In this document: positions 45,568 to 54,262 of the stretch, in pieces
Numbering within the stretch: position 1 is the stretch's first letter
Layout: each line of letters starts with the position of its first letter
Origin: Mycobacterium palustre
GTDB taxonomy: Bacteria; Actinomycetota; Actinomycetes; Mycobacteriales; Mycobacteriaceae
Length of the DNA stretch: 64,000 nt
Assembly (NCBI RefSeq): GCF_002101785.1
Contig: NZ_LQPJ01000099.1
Span: 1-64,000 of the forward strand
Reading direction: 5' to 3'
Notes under the pieces: model-generated
Databases searched by the model: none
What the model saw: only the letters and a program-made list of their open reading frames with translations
Told to the model about the DNA's origin: nothing
Program-made: the position numbers and the translations under genes

Positions 45568-46131
45568 GTGACCGCGCCGACCGACCCTCCCGCCCCGTCG
45601 CAACCCGCCGAGCCGCCCTCGGAATCGCGAACGCGGATCATCCGTCGGGCGCCTACCGGCCCGATGCCCGTCGTGCCCGAGTCGCCGACCACCCAGATTC
45701 CACGCCAGCCGCCGCCCTATCAGGGTCCGGCCCGGCGCGGTGTTTCGGTTCTGCCGACCGATGAGCCGAGCGGCCGGACGGCCGTCGCCACCTGCGCGGT
45801 CAGCATCGTCAGCGGCTGGGCCACGTCGGTGGTGGCCACCGACCTCATCGCCGGCTGGTGGCGCACCGACCGCCTGTTCTGCATCGCGGTGGCCTTCCTC
45901 GCGCTGGTGTTCGCGATCACCACCGTGTCGGGCGTGATCCTGCTGCTACAGCGCCGGGCGTTCGGGCGCTACCTCATCGTGGCGGGCGCGGTGGTCGCGG
46001 TGCTCACCTACGGCGGGGTGTTCATCGCGGGCGCCCGGGTCGCGTGGATCGTGCACGCGCTTCCGCTGTTGCCGATCGCCAGCGTGGTGCTGGCGATGCA
46101 CCCGCGGACCAAACGCTGGATGCAGGCATAA
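45568..46131 (+). CDS. Small integral membrane protein with Pro-rich N-terminus
   Basis: The 187-residue protein has about 70 Pro/Arg/Ser/Thr-rich residues, then four hydrophobic spans (AVATCAVSIVSGWATSVVATDLIAG; LFCIAVAFLALVFAITTVSGVILLL; YLIVAGAVVAVLTYGGVFIAG; IVHALPLLPIASVVLAM). The start is GTG 45568, 2 bp after the M23 peptidase stop, so the two genes are likely cotranscribed and it may act with the peptidase in the envelope. I do not recognise a named family. It converges on uvrD1. Confidence 0.72.
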   Translation: MTAPTDPPAPSQPAEPPSESRTRIIRRAPTGPMPVVPESPTTQIPRQPPPYQGPARRGVSVLPTDEPSGRTAVATCAVSIVSGWATSVVATDLIAGWWRTDRLFCIAVAFLALVFAITTVSGVILLLQRRAFGRYLIVAGAVVAVLTYGGVFIAGARVAWIVHALPLLPIASVVLAMHPRTKRWMQA

Positions 46132-46134
46132 CCG

Positions 46135-46196
46135 CGCCGAACGTGCTGTGGTGGCGATGATTTCGCGAATTTCCCGCCCTGACAACACGTTCGGCG
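46135..46196. repeat. Long inverted repeat between convergent genes
   Basis: Arms CGCCGAACGTGCTGT (46135-46149) and ACAACACGTTCGGCG (46182-46196) pair at 14 of 15 positions around a 32 bp centre. It fills the 71 bp between the membrane-protein gene and uvrD1. It could act as a bidirectional terminator or be a copy of a dispersed palindromic element. Confidence 0.65.
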
Positions 46197-46202
46197 TGGC
46201 GT

Positions 46203-48533
46203 TTAGAGCTTGCTGACCGGGGCGTGGTTGTGCATCAGCTTCACCCTTCCCGAGCTGCCGAAGTCGATCAGCGACATCGCCGATTCGCCGACGCCGGAGA
46301 CCTCCTCGACCCGGCCCAGGCCGTACTTGTCGTGCGTCACCCGGTCGCCGGGCGCCAGCACCAGCAGCGGGCGTTTGCCCGCACCGGAGCGGGTGGGCGA
46401 GGGCCGCGGCGCGCCGAACCGGCCCGCGCCGCTAACCGGCGCGCTGAACGACGGCGGGGGCGCGCTGCGCCGCCAGTCGATGAGCTCCTGCGGGATCTCG
46501 CGCAGGAACCGCGATTCCGGATTCAGCATGGGCTGCCCCCACGAGGACCGGACGATCGCCCGGGTCACATACAGCCGCTGGCGGGCCCGCGTGATGCCGA
46601 CATAGGCCAGCCGCCGCTCTTCGCACAGTTCGGTGGGATCGTCTAGCGACCGCATGTGCGGGAACATGCCGTCCTCCCAGCCGGTGACGAACACCACCGG
46701 AAATTCCAGGCCTTTCGCGGTGTGCAGCGTCATCAGCGTGACCACGCCGGCGCCGTGTTCGGGGATCTCGTCGGCGTCGGCGACCAGCGACACCCGTTCC
46801 AAAAAAGCGGCCAGCACGCCTGTGTCGGGCACGTCCTCGTCCTCGGGAACCGCGGCCTCGTCCAGCGCCGCCGCGTTGGCCTGGTCGATGCTGAATTCGT
46901 GTGCGACGCTGACCAATTCGTTGAGGTTGTCCAGCCGGGCCAGCTCCTGCGGATCGGTCGAGGATTCCAACTCGCTGCGGTAGCCGGTGCGTTCGAGCAC
47001 CAGCTCCACCAGGTCGCCGAGGTCGTCGTCGAGGTGGCCCCGCAGGTCGTCGAGCAGTTCCACAAAACCGGCGATCGCCTTTTCGGCCCGGGTGTTCAGC
47101 ATTGGCACCTTGCCCTCGGCCGCGGCGACCAGCGCGTCGGCGAAGCCGGCTCCGGTGTTTTCGGCATACACCGCCACACACGCCTCGGCCCGGTCGCCGA
47201 TGCCGCGGCGCGGCGTGTTGAGGATGCGCCGCATGCTGACCGTGTCGCCGGGGTTGTCCAGCACCCGCAGATAGGCGACGATGTCGCGGATCTCCTTGCG
47301 CTCGTAGAACCGCACTCCCCCAACGACTTTGTACGGAATGCCGGCGCGGATGAACACCTCCTCCAACGACCGCGACGAGTTATTGGTGCGGTAGAACACG
47401 GCCACGTCGTTGTAGGTGATCTCGCCCCGCTCGGCGAGCGCGTCGATCTCCTCCGCGACGAACCTGGCCTCGTCGTGCTCGTTGTCGGCGACGTAGCCGA
47501 CGATCAACTCCCCGGCGCCGGCGTCGGTCCACAACCGCTTGTCGCGACGGCCGGTGTTGCGGGCGATCACGGAGTTGGCGGCCGACAGGATGTTCTGCGT
47601 CGAGCGGTAATTCTGTTCCAGCAGAATGGTTGTCGCGTCGGGATAGTCCCGCTCGAAGTCCTCGATGTTGCGGATGGTGGCGCCGCGGAACGCGTAGATC
47701 GACTGGTCGGCGTCGCCGACCACACACAGTTCGGCCGGCGCCACGTCGTCCTGGTTGTCCGTGCCCACCAGTTCGCGCACCAGCACGTACTGGGCGTGGT
47801 TGGTGTCCTGGTATTCGTCCACCAGCACGTGCCGGAAGCGGCGCCGGTAGTACTGGGCGATCTGCGGAAAGGCTCGCAGCACCACCACCGTTTCGCCGAT
47901 CAGGTCGTCGAAGTCCAGCGCGTTGGCCGCCCGCAGCCGCCGTTGGTATTCGCCGTAGACCGACGCGACGGTGCGGCTCAACTCGTCCGAGGCATCGGAC
48001 AGGTTGGCCACGGCCTGGTCGGGATCGATCAACTCGTTCTTCAGGTTCGAGATGGCGTTGGCCAGCAGACGCGGCGAGTAGCGCTTGATGTCGAGCCCCA
48101 TGTCGCGGCCGATCATCTGCAGCAGGCGGCGCGAATCGTCGGCGTCATAGATGGAAAAGTTGGAGTTGAGGCCCTCGATCAGGGACGCCTGATTGCGCAA
48201 AATGCGCACGCAGGTGGAGTGAAACGTCGAGACCCACATGGCGCGGGCCCGCGGGCCCACCAGCCGCACCACGCGTTCACGCATCTCGGCGGCGGCCTTG
48301 TTGGTGAAGGTGATGGCCAGGATCTGGCCGACGCCGACGCCCCGGGCGGCGATCAGGTAGGCGATGCGCCGGGTCAGCACCGCCGTCTTGCCCGAGCCGG
48401 CGCCGGCCACGATCAGCAGCGGCGAGCCCTCGTGGACGACCGCCTGGCGCTGTTGCGGGTTGAGGTCGTCGAGCAGTCGATCCACTTCGGCGTCGGCACT
48501 GGCTGGATCTCCAGTGGATGCGTGCACAGTCAT
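46203..48533 (-). CDS. uvrD1: ATP-dependent DNA helicase UvrD1 (PcrA-like)
   Basis: The 776-residue superfamily 1A helicase starts at ATG 48533. The Q motif/Walker A region is LNPQQRQAV then VAGAGSGKTAVLTRR; motif Ia has FTNKAAAEMRERV; motif II has HVLVDEYQDTNHAQ; motif III has VGDADQSIYAFRGA. Motifs IV-VI include LEQNYRSTQ, LMTLHTAKGLEF and AYVGITRARQRLY. The C-terminal tail holds a Tudor-like RNA-polymerase/Ku interaction segment (LAPGDRVTHDKYGLGRVEEV). It unwinds DNA in nucleotide excision repair and in Ku-linked break repair. It corresponds to Rv0949. ligD, another end-joining gene, is 12 kb away. Confidence 0.96.
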   Translation of the reverse strand: MTVHASTGDPASADAEVDRLLDDLNPQQRQAVVHEGSPLLIVAGAGSGKTAVLTRRIAYLIAARGVGVGQILAITFTNKAAAEMRERVVRLVGPRARAMWVSTFHSTCVRILRNQASLIEGLNSNFSIYDADDSRRLLQMIGRDMGLDIKRYSPRLLANAISNLKNELIDPDQAVANLSDASDELSRTVASVYGEYQRRLRAANALDFDDLIGETVVVLRAFPQIAQYYRRRFRHVLVDEYQDTNHAQYVLVRELVGTDNQDDVAPAELCVVGDADQSIYAFRGATIRNIEDFERDYPDATTILLEQNYRSTQNILSAANSVIARNTGRRDKRLWTDAGAGELIVGYVADNEHDEARFVAEEIDALAERGEITYNDVAVFYRTNNSSRSLEEVFIRAGIPYKVVGGVRFYERKEIRDIVAYLRVLDNPGDTVSMRRILNTPRRGIGDRAEACVAVYAENTGAGFADALVAAAEGKVPMLNTRAEKAIAGFVELLDDLRGHLDDDLGDLVELVLERTGYRSELESSTDPQELARLDNLNELVSVAHEFSIDQANAAALDEAAVPEDEDVPDTGVLAAFLERVSLVADADEIPEHGAGVVTLMTLHTAKGLEFPVVFVTGWEDGMFPHMRSLDDPTELCEERRLAYVGITRARQRLYVTRAIVRSSWGQPMLNPESRFLREIPQELIDWRRSAPPPSFSAPVSGAGRFGAPRPSPTRSGAGKRPLLVLAPGDRVTHDKYGLGRVEEVSGVGESAMSLIDFGSSGRVKLMHNHAPVSKL

Positions 48534-48652
48534 GTCGGTCCAAATTTACCGCCGCCGACCGACGTCACCCGTTTGGCGGTGCCCGGGGGGTTTCGCCTGG
48601 TGACGCCGCGTCGTTTTTGCGCTGGTGTGCCCCTTGGTGGCACACTCGGTGG

Positions 48653-48745
48653 GTGCTCAACGCGCAGTGCAATCGGCGGCTCTTCACCCGAGGGTCGATC
48701 GGCCGATTTTTCTACGGGTACCGGCCAGCGGTGCCCGTGGTTTAG
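48653..48745 (+). CDS. Candidate aromatic-amino-acid leader peptide upstream of chorismate mutase
   Basis: A 30-codon ORF starts at GTG 48653 and ends TAG 48743-48745. Residues 19-23 are Phe-Phe-Tyr-Gly-Tyr (48707-48721). If translation began instead at the in-frame TTG 48617, four Trp codons (48623, 48635, 48638, 48650) would also be read, giving Trp, Phe and Tyr in one leader. It is on the chorismate mutase strand, followed 11 bp later by a strong terminator-like hairpin. No homologue is known to me. Expression is inferred, and the divergent uvrD1 start limits the region to 282 bp. Confidence 0.4.
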   Translation: MLNAQCNRRLFTRGSIGRFFYGYRPAVPVV

Positions 48746-48756
48746 CTGCTATCGCA

Positions 48757-48796
48757 GAGCCCCGTGGTCCGCTTCCGGATACGGGGCTCGTCTCTT
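48757..48796 (+). terminator. Terminator-like hairpin before chorismate mutase (possible attenuator)
   Basis: GAGCCCCGT (48757-48765) pairs perfectly with ACGGGGCTC (48781-48789). Inside the loop TCCG pairs with CGGA around CTTC, giving roughly 13 base pairs, and then GTCTCTTTT follows. A second hairpin, ACGGGTACCG (48714-48723) with CGGTGCCCGT (48729-48738), lies over the Tyr codons of the leader ORF. The octamer CCCGTGGT occurs at 48734 and again at 48761, so the two hairpins share alternative pairing partners. It is placed 20 bp before the longer chorismate mutase start. Confidence 0.6.
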
Positions 48797-48815
48797 TTGT
48801 GAGGCCCTACACCGG

Positions 48816-49133
48816 ATGAGACCAGAATCCCCACATCACGAGAACGCGGAGTCAGCAGACATGAACACCGAAACGATCGATACCGAACCGGCCGCCGACA
48901 TCGACGAGTTGCGGCGCGAGATCGACAGGTTGGACGCCGAAATCCTGGCCGCGGTGAAGCGCCGCGCCGAGGTGTCGCGGGCGATCGGCAAGGTCCGGAT
49001 GGCCTCCGGCGGCACCCGGCTGGTCCACAGCCGCGAGATGAAGGTCATCGAACGCTACAGCGAGCTCGGCCCGGACGGTAAAGACCTGGCCATGCTGCTG
49101 TTGAGGCTGGGCCGGGGTCGCCTCGGCCACTGA
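48816..49133 (+). CDS. Chorismate mutase, AroQ-delta class (Rv0948c homologue)
   Basis: The 105-residue (ATG 48816) or 90-residue (ATG 48861) all-helical AroQ mutase has IDELRREIDRLDAEILAAVK, RRAEVSRAIGK and SGGTRLVHSREMKVIERY. It ends LLRLGRGRLGH, matching the M. tuberculosis cytoplasmic enzyme almost throughout. It converts chorismate to prephenate for Phe and Tyr. Alone it is weak and is activated about 100-fold in complex with the DAHP synthase AroG, through its C-terminal Arg-Leu-Gly-His. The shorter start agrees with the studied 90-residue form. The upstream leader and hairpin may regulate it. pgi starts 51 bp downstream. Confidence 0.93.
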   Translation: MRPESPHHENAESADMNTETIDTEPAADIDELRREIDRLDAEILAAVKRRAEVSRAIGKVRMASGGTRLVHSREMKVIERYSELGPDGKDLAMLLLRLGRGRLGH

Positions 49134-49184
49134 GGCCGCCGCCACACCTGGCCGCGCCGCGTGGGGCCGCATAGGGTCGGACTC

Positions 49185-50858
49185 ATGACCTCCGCGACCT
49201 CCGCACATTCCATCCCCGACATCACCGCCACCCCGGCGTGGGACGCGCTGCGCAGGCATCACGAACAAATCGGCCGGACCCATCTGCGGCAGTTCTTCGC
49301 CGAGGATCCCGACCGCGGCCGCGACCTCACTGTTACGGTCGGGGACCTCTACATCGACTACAGCAAACACCGCATCACCCGAGAGACGCTGCGGTTGCTG
49401 GTCGACTTGGCGCGCGCGGCTAACCTCGAGGAGCGCCGTGATCAGATGTTCTCCGGCGCGCACATCAACACCTCCGAGGATCGCGCCGTGCTGCACACCG
49501 CGCTGCGGCTGCCCCGGGACGCCGAGTTGATCGTGTACGGCCGAAACGTGGTCGAGGACGTCCATTCCGTGCTCGACGCCATGGGCGACTTCACCGATCG
49601 GCTGCGCAGCGGCGAGTGGACCGGGGCCACGGGAAAGCGGATCAGCACCGTGGTCAACATCGGCATCGGCGGATCGGATTTGGGCCCGGTGATGGTCTAT
49701 CAGGCGCTGCGCCACTACGCGGACGCCGGCATTTCGGCGCGCTTCGTCTCCAACGTCGATCCCGCCGACCTGATCGCCAAGATCGCCGACTTAGATCCCG
49801 CCACAACGCTTTTCATCGTCGCGTCGAAGACCTTCTCGACGCTGGAGACGCTGACCAACGCGACGGCCGCGCGCCGCTGGTTGACCGACGCGCTCGGCGA
49901 CTCCGCGGTGGCCAAGCACTTCGTGGCCGTCTCCACCAACAAGCGCCTGGTCGACGACTTCGGCATCAACACCGACAACATGTTCGGGTTCTGGGACTGG
50001 GTCGGCGGCAGGTACTCGGTCGATTCGGCGATCGGGCTGTCGTTGATGGCCGCCATCGGGCGGGAAGGCTTCGCCGACTTCCTGTCCGGGTTCCACCTCG
50101 TCGACGAGCACTTCAAAACGGCCCCGCTGGAGTCCAATGCGCCGGCGCTGCTGGGCCTTATCGGGCTGTGGTACTCCAACTTCATGGGCGCCCAATCGCG
50201 CGCCGTGCTGCCGTATTCCAACGACCTGGCCCGCTTTGCGGCCTACCTGCAGCAGCTGACCATGGAATCCAACGGCAAGTCGACGCGCGCCGACGGCACG
50301 CCGGTCACCACCGACACCGGCGAAATCTTCTGGGGCGAACCGGGAACCAACGGCCAGCACGCCTTCTACCAGTTGCTGCACCAGGGCACCAGGCTGGTGC
50401 CCGCCGACTTCATCGGGTTCAGCCAGCCGCTGGACGACCTGGCCACCGTCGAGGGCACCGGCAGCATGCACGACCTGCTGATGAGCAATTTCTTCGCCCA
50501 GACCCAGGTGCTGGCGTTCGGCAAGACGGCCGAGGAGATCGCGGCCGAGGGCACTCCGCCGGAAGTGGTGCCGCACAAGGTGATGCCGGGCAACCGGCCG
50601 TCGACCTCGATCCTGGCCGACCGGCTCACCCCGTCGGTACTGGGCCAGCTGATCGCGCTCTACGAGCACCAGGTCTTCACCGAGGGAGTGATCTGGGGCA
50701 TCGACTCCTTCGACCAATGGGGCGTGGAACTGGGCAAGACGCAGGCCAAGGCGCTGCTTCCGGTCATCACGGCCGACGCCTCTCCCGAGCCCCAGTCCGA
50801 CAGCTCCACCGATGCGCTGATCCGCCGCTACCGCACCGAAAGAGGCCGCACCAGCTAG
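49185..50858 (+). CDS. pgi: Glucose-6-phosphate isomerase
   Basis: The 557-residue Pgi has [19 protein letters not shown] and the family signature region [16 protein letters not shown], where the usual FSVWS or YSLWS reads [24 protein letters not shown] and the C-terminal [22 protein letters not shown] follow. It interconverts glucose-6-phosphate and fructose-6-phosphate. It corresponds to Rv0946c. The start ATG 49185 is chosen over an upstream in-frame ATG at 49161 by family length. Its last 4 bp overlap the end of the convergent SDR gene. Confidence 0.97.
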   Translation: MTSATSAHSIPDITATPAWDALRRHHEQIGRTHLRQFFAEDPDRGRDLTVTVGDLYIDYSKHRITRETLRLLVDLARAANLEERRDQMFSGAHINTSEDRAVLHTALRLPRDAELIVYGRNVVEDVHSVLDAMGDFTDRLRSGEWTGATGKRISTVVNIGIGGSDLGPVMVYQALRHYADAGISARFVSNVDPADLIAKIADLDPATTLFIVASKTFSTLETLTNATAARRWLTDALGDSAVAKHFVAVSTNKRLVDDFGINTDNMFGFWDWVGGRYSVDSAIGLSLMAAIGREGFADFLSGFHLVDEHFKTAPLESNAPALLGLIGLWYSNFMGAQSRAVLPYSNDLARFAAYLQQLTMESNGKSTRADGTPVTTDTGEIFWGEPGTNGQHAFYQLLHQGTRLVPADFIGFSQPLDDLATVEGTGSMHDLLMSNFFAQTQVLAFGKTAEEIAAEGTPPEVVPHKVMPGNRPSTSILADRLTPSVLGQLIALYEHQVFTEGVIWGIDSFDQWGVELGKTQAKALLPVITADASPEPQSDSSTDALIRRYRTERGRTS

Positions 50859-51604
50859 GCGAACGGCTTGGTCAGCGGCGGCGGCAGCACCCGCATCAGC
50901 TGCACCAGCGGCGCCCATGGCCACCACGGCACCACGGCCCGGCCCGGCTCGCGTTCGATCGCGCCGACCAGCGCCTTGACGCCAGTTTCGTTGTCCACCA
51001 TGAACATTGTGCTCGCCGACTTGGCCGTCATCTCCGACTCGATGTAGCCGGGCTCGATCACCGAAACCCTGATCGGGCCCTTGGCGTATTCGGCGCGCAG
51101 CGATTCGCCCAGCGAGCGTAACCCGGCTTTGCTTGCGGCGTAGGACGCCTTGACGCCGGGGACGCCCTTGTTGCCGAGCACCGACGAGATGAGGACCAGG
51201 TGGCCCGAGCCGCTCTTGTTGAACATCTCGAGGGCGGTTTCGATCTGGACCAGCGCGGCGATCAAATTGGTCTCGAGGGTGGCCTTGTTCGCCCACAGCT
51301 TGCCCGAGCCGAGCGTGGCGCCCTTGCCGATGCCGGCGTTGACGACGACGCGGTCGATGCCGCCGAGCTCGTCGGCGAGTTCGGAGAACACCTTGGGGAC
51401 CTGCTCGTGGTCATTGACGTCCAGGGCGGCCACCGCGATGTCGACGCCCGGATGCCGTTGCGACAGCTCGTCTTTGAGTTCGTCGAGCCTGTCGGTGCGG
51501 CGGGCGCACAGCGCCAAATCGCGGCCCCTGGCGGCGAAGGCGCGGGCCATCCCGGCGCCCAGGCCGGAGCTGGCGCCCGTGATCAGGATCTTCTGACGGG
51601 TCAT
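50855..51604 (-). CDS. Short-chain dehydrogenase/reductase (Rv0945 homologue)
   Basis: This 249-residue classical SDR has cofactor motif [15 protein letters not shown] and NAG in [10 protein letters not shown]. The catalytic Ser is in [10 protein letters not shown] and the YxxxK is [14 protein letters not shown]. The C-terminus has a hydrophobic stretch with [18 protein letters not shown] that may bind membrane. The start is ATG 51604. Fpg lies 29 bp upstream on the same strand. The substrate is unknown. Confidence 0.9.
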   Translation of the reverse strand: MTRQKILITGASSGLGAGMARAFAARGRDLALCARRTDRLDELKDELSQRHPGVDIAVAALDVNDHEQVPKVFSELADELGGIDRVVVNAGIGKGATLGSGKLWANKATLETNLIAALVQIETALEMFNKSGSGHLVLISSVLGNKGVPGVKASYAASKAGLRSLGESLRAEYAKGPIRVSVIEPGYIESEMTAKSASTMFMVDNETGVKALVGAIEREPGRAVVPWWPWAPLVQLMRVLPPPLTKPFA

Positions 51605-51633
51605 CCGGGCAGCATAGCGACCGGCGCCGCCGA

Positions 51634-52494
51634 CTACTTGAGCAGCCGTGACATGCGCCGGTCGGCCAGCACCTTCCCGCCCGTCTGGCACGTCGGGCAG
51701 TACTGAAAAGACTTGTCCGCGAACGACACTTCGCGCACGGTGTCCCCGCACACCGGGCAGGGCAGCCCGGTGCGGGCGTGCACCCGCAGCCCGGAGCGCT
51801 TCTCCCCCTTGAGCATCGCGGCGCCCTGGCCCACCGAGCGGCCCACCGCGTCGGTCAGCACCGAAATCATCGCGTCGTGCAGGGCGGTGAGCTGTTCGTC
51901 GGACAACTTGCCGGCCGTGGCGAACGGCGAAATCTTTGCCACGTGCAGGATTTCGTCGCTGTAGGCGTTGCCGATCCCGGCGATCACCTTCTGGTCGGTG
52001 ATGACGGTCTTGATCCTGCCGGTGTTGCCGGCCAGCACCCCGGCCAGGTCTTGAGGACCGAGTTCCAGCGCGTCGGGGCCCAGGGTCGCGATGCCGGGCA
52101 CCAGCTTCGGGTCGTCGACCAGCCACACCGCCAGCCGCTTCTGGGTGCCGGCCTCGGTCAGGTCGAAGCCGGGCGCCTCCCCCGGCTTTCCCAGGTGCAC
52201 GCGCAACGCGATCGGGCCCTTGCCGGGCCGCAGCGGCGCCGCGGCGAGCTTGTCGGACCAGCGCAACCAGCCCGCCCGCGACAGGTGCGCGATCAAAAAC
52301 AGCCGCCCGGCTTGCAGCCCCAGGTACTTGCCCCAGCGCTGGGCCCCCATGACCTGGCCGTGCAGGGCGGTGACGGGCGGATCGAAGGTTTTCAGGACCG
52401 ACAGCGCGCCGACGTCGACGCGGCCGATCGTCGAACCGACGGCGTGGCGCCGCAGATGATCGACCAACGCTTCGATCTCGGGAAGTTCGGGCAC
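51634..52494 (-). CDS. Fpg/Nei-family DNA glycosylase, full length (Rv0944-type)
   Basis: The 286-residue protein starts (GTG 52494) PELPEIEALVDHL after the initiator residue, so the catalytic N-terminal Pro and Glu (P1, E2) are present. A helix-two-turn-helix region (KVIAGIGNAYSDEIL) and a C-terminal zinc finger (CPVCGD then YCPTCQT) complete the family layout. It should excise oxidised bases by a beta-delta lyase mechanism. The M. tuberculosis counterpart Rv0944 is known as a short C-terminal fragment, so this is the intact ancestral form. cobF ends 5 bp upstream, suggesting cotranscription. Confidence 0.9.
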   Translation of the reverse strand: MPELPEIEALVDHLRRHAVGSTIGRVDVGALSVLKTFDPPVTALHGQVMGAQRWGKYLGLQAGRLFLIAHLSRAGWLRWSDKLAAAPLRPGKGPIALRVHLGKPGEAPGFDLTEAGTQKRLAVWLVDDPKLVPGIATLGPDALELGPQDLAGVLAGNTGRIKTVITDQKVIAGIGNAYSDEILHVAKISPFATAGKLSDEQLTALHDAMISVLTDAVGRSVGQGAAMLKGEKRSGLRVHARTGLPCPVCGDTVREVSFADKSFQYCPTCQTGGKVLADRRMSRLLK

Positions 52495-52499
52495 GCCTC

Positions 52500-53264
52500 T
52501 CAGTCTGCCGCTCGTAGCAAATAGGTGTCCATGATCCAGCCGTGCCGGGCGCGCGCTTCGGCCCGCAGCGCCGCGATGCGCCCGCCGACCTCGCCGACGG
52601 TGCCGGCCACCAGCAGCTCGTCGGCGGTGCCCAGATAGGCCCCCCACCAGATCCGGGTGTCGGGCGGGCATCCCTGAAACGAGCACTCGGCGTCGAGCAT
52701 CACGACGGCAGAACCCGTCAGCCCGTTGGCGCGCAGCTGCCTGCCGGTGGTGATCAGCACCGGTTCGCCGACGTCGTTGAGCGGGATGGCGTGCCGGGCG
52801 GTCAGCGCCTGCACCGCGGTGATTCCGGGAATGACGTCGAAGCTGAACTCGAGTTCGGCCGCTTCGGTTTTGACGGCCTCGAGGATGCGCAACGTGCTGT
52901 CGTACAACGACGGATCGCCCCAGGCCAAAAAGGCGCCCACACCGTCGGGCCCGAGCTCGGTGGAGATCGCCCGCGCCCAGACCCGCGCCCGCTCGGCGTG
53001 CCAGTCCGCGACCGCGCCGCGGTAATCACCGTCGGCCGATCGCTGGGGGTCGGGCAGTTCGACGAAGCGATACCCGGGATTTCGGATGAACCGGGCGCAG
53101 ATGTCTCGGCGCAGGGCCACCAGGTCGCTTGTCGCCTCCCCCTTGTCCATGGCGAAAAACACCTGGGTGTCGTTGAGCGCCTCGACCGCCTGCACCGTCA
53201 GGTACTCGGGGTTTCCCGCCCCGATGCCGATGACATGAATGTGCCGACCCACGGGGCCAGTCAA
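52500..53264 (-). CDS. cobF: Precorrin-6A synthase (deacetylating)
   Basis: The 254-residue SAM-dependent tetrapyrrole methylase has IHVIGIGAGNPEYLTVQAVEAL at the start, FLAWGDPSLYDS as the mid-domain glycine motif and FDVIPGITAVQALTARHAIP. This matches CobF, which methylates precorrin-5 at C-1 with loss of acetate in aerobic cobalamin synthesis. cobF is present in most mycobacteria and M. canettii but was lost from the M. tuberculosis complex. The start is ATG 53264. It is divergent from the diiron oxygenase gene, with a repeat-rich 92 bp in between. Confidence 0.92.
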   Translation of the reverse strand: MTGPVGRHIHVIGIGAGNPEYLTVQAVEALNDTQVFFAMDKGEATSDLVALRRDICARFIRNPGYRFVELPDPQRSADGDYRGAVADWHAERARVWARAISTELGPDGVGAFLAWGDPSLYDSTLRILEAVKTEAAELEFSFDVIPGITAVQALTARHAIPLNDVGEPVLITTGRQLRANGLTGSAVVMLDAECSFQGCPPDTRIWWGAYLGTADELLVAGTVGEVGGRIAALRAEARARHGWIMDTYLLRAAD

Positions 53265-53300
53265 CCGAATCGAAACCTGGAGGGCCTAGTCGGCACCCCC

Positions 53301-53336
53301 AAGTACCCAGTACCATGGGTACCGCCTGAAGTACCC
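53301..53336. promoter_or_regulatory. Operator-like array of GTACCC repeats between cobF and the diiron oxygenase gene
   Basis: GTACCC occurs at 53303-53308 and 53331-53336 (each preceded by AA), and its complement GGGTAC at 53317-53322, spaced exactly 14 bp apart. The middle copy is also part of GTACCATGGGTAC. The array ends 20 bp before the oxygenase ATG, and the GAGGAAGGG ribosome-binding site follows. This regular layout suggests a repressor binding site; the protein is unknown. Confidence 0.5.
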
Positions 53337-53356
53337 GAGGAAGGGAACGTCGCGCC

Positions 53357-54262
53357 ATGACCGCTCCGGTGAAGCCAGGTGGGCCGAGTCGTGAGGAGTT
53401 CTCGGATCGCCTGCTGAAGGGCTCGGTCAAAAAGTCCTACGAGCCCGTTGTGGACATCGACTGGGACGCCCCGCTCGATCCTGACAAGTTCTATCTGCCG
53501 CCGCGGCTGGTGTCGCTCTACGACACGCCGATGTGGGACGAGATGACCCGCGAGCAGCAGATCGAGCTGTCCAAGCAGGAGCTGGTCAACACGCTGTCGG
53601 CCGGGATCTGGTTTGAGAACATGCTGAACCAGTCGCTGCTGCGCACCATCCTGCACGAGGACCCGACCAGCCGGTCGACGCACTACAAGCTGACCGAGCT
53701 CGGCGACGAAACCCGCCACATGGTGATGTTCGGCAAGGTCATCGAGCGCATCGGCGCCAAGCCGGTGCGCCCGCGGCTGTTCCACCGGTGGATTATCAAC
53801 GCCCTGCCGCTCGCGTTCCAGCGCGGCTCGATGCTGTGGATCGCCGCCCTCATCGGGGAAGAGATCTTCGACTCGCTGCAACGCCAGATGATGGACGACC
53901 CGGAGCTGCAGCCAATCATCCAGCGGCTCATGCGGATTCACGTCACCGAGGAGGCCCGCCACATCCAGTTCGCCCGCGACGGCGCCCGCAAGCGCGCCGC
54001 CGAGATGCCGCGGTTCAACCGCTGGTTCATGGCCAACATCAACGGGCTCGGCGGGTATTTCTTCAACTACCTGTTCAGCAACCCGATCCCCTACGCGCGG
54101 GCGGGGCTGGACGCCAAGCGCGCCCGACGGATCGCTCGCACCAGCCCGCACCGCCGCGAGATGCAGGTCGCTGGCTTCGCCCCGCTGGCGGCCTTTCTGA
54201 CCGAAATCGGCCTGTTGGGCCCGATCGCTCGCCGCGGCTGGAAGCGCAGCAGGTTCCTGTGA
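53357..54262 (+). CDS. AurF-type diiron oxygenase
   Basis: The 301-residue helical protein carries the diiron ligands of the p-aminobenzoate N-oxygenase AurF family: Glu in LGDETRHMVMF, the pair in IGEEIFDSLQRQM and HVTEEARHIQF, plus Glu in the SKQELVNT region. It belongs to the ferritin-like superfamily. It may oxygenate an aryl amine or a lipid substrate. ATG 53357 follows GAGGAAGGG. The last codons overlap the flavin monooxygenase-like gene (GTGA), so the products likely work together. It corresponds to the gene next to the Rv0943c type in mycobacteria. The substrate is unknown. Confidence 0.87.
   Translation: MTAPVKPGGPSREEFSDRLLKGSVKKSYEPVVDIDWDAPLDPDKFYLPPRLVSLYDTPMWDEMTREQQIELSKQELVNTLSAGIWFENMLNQSLLRTILHEDPTSRSTHYKLTELGDETRHMVMFGKVIERIGAKPVRPRLFHRWIINALPLAFQRGSMLWIAALIGEEIFDSLQRQMMDDPELQPIIQRLMRIHVTEEARHIQFARDGARKRAAEMPRFNRWFMANINGLGGYFFNYLFSNPIPYARAGLDAKRARRIARTSPHRREMQVAGFAPLAAFLTEIGLLGPIARRGWKRSRFL

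Noticed and set aside
46656-48815. N-terminal extension of chorismate mutase running antisense through uvrD1
   Set aside because: The extension is the complement of uvrD1. The mutase domain starts at 48816 or 48861.
48534-48815. T-box riboswitch upstream of chorismate mutase
   Set aside because: No T-box consensus or specifier stem was seen. A translated leader with Phe/Tyr codons is the simpler reading.
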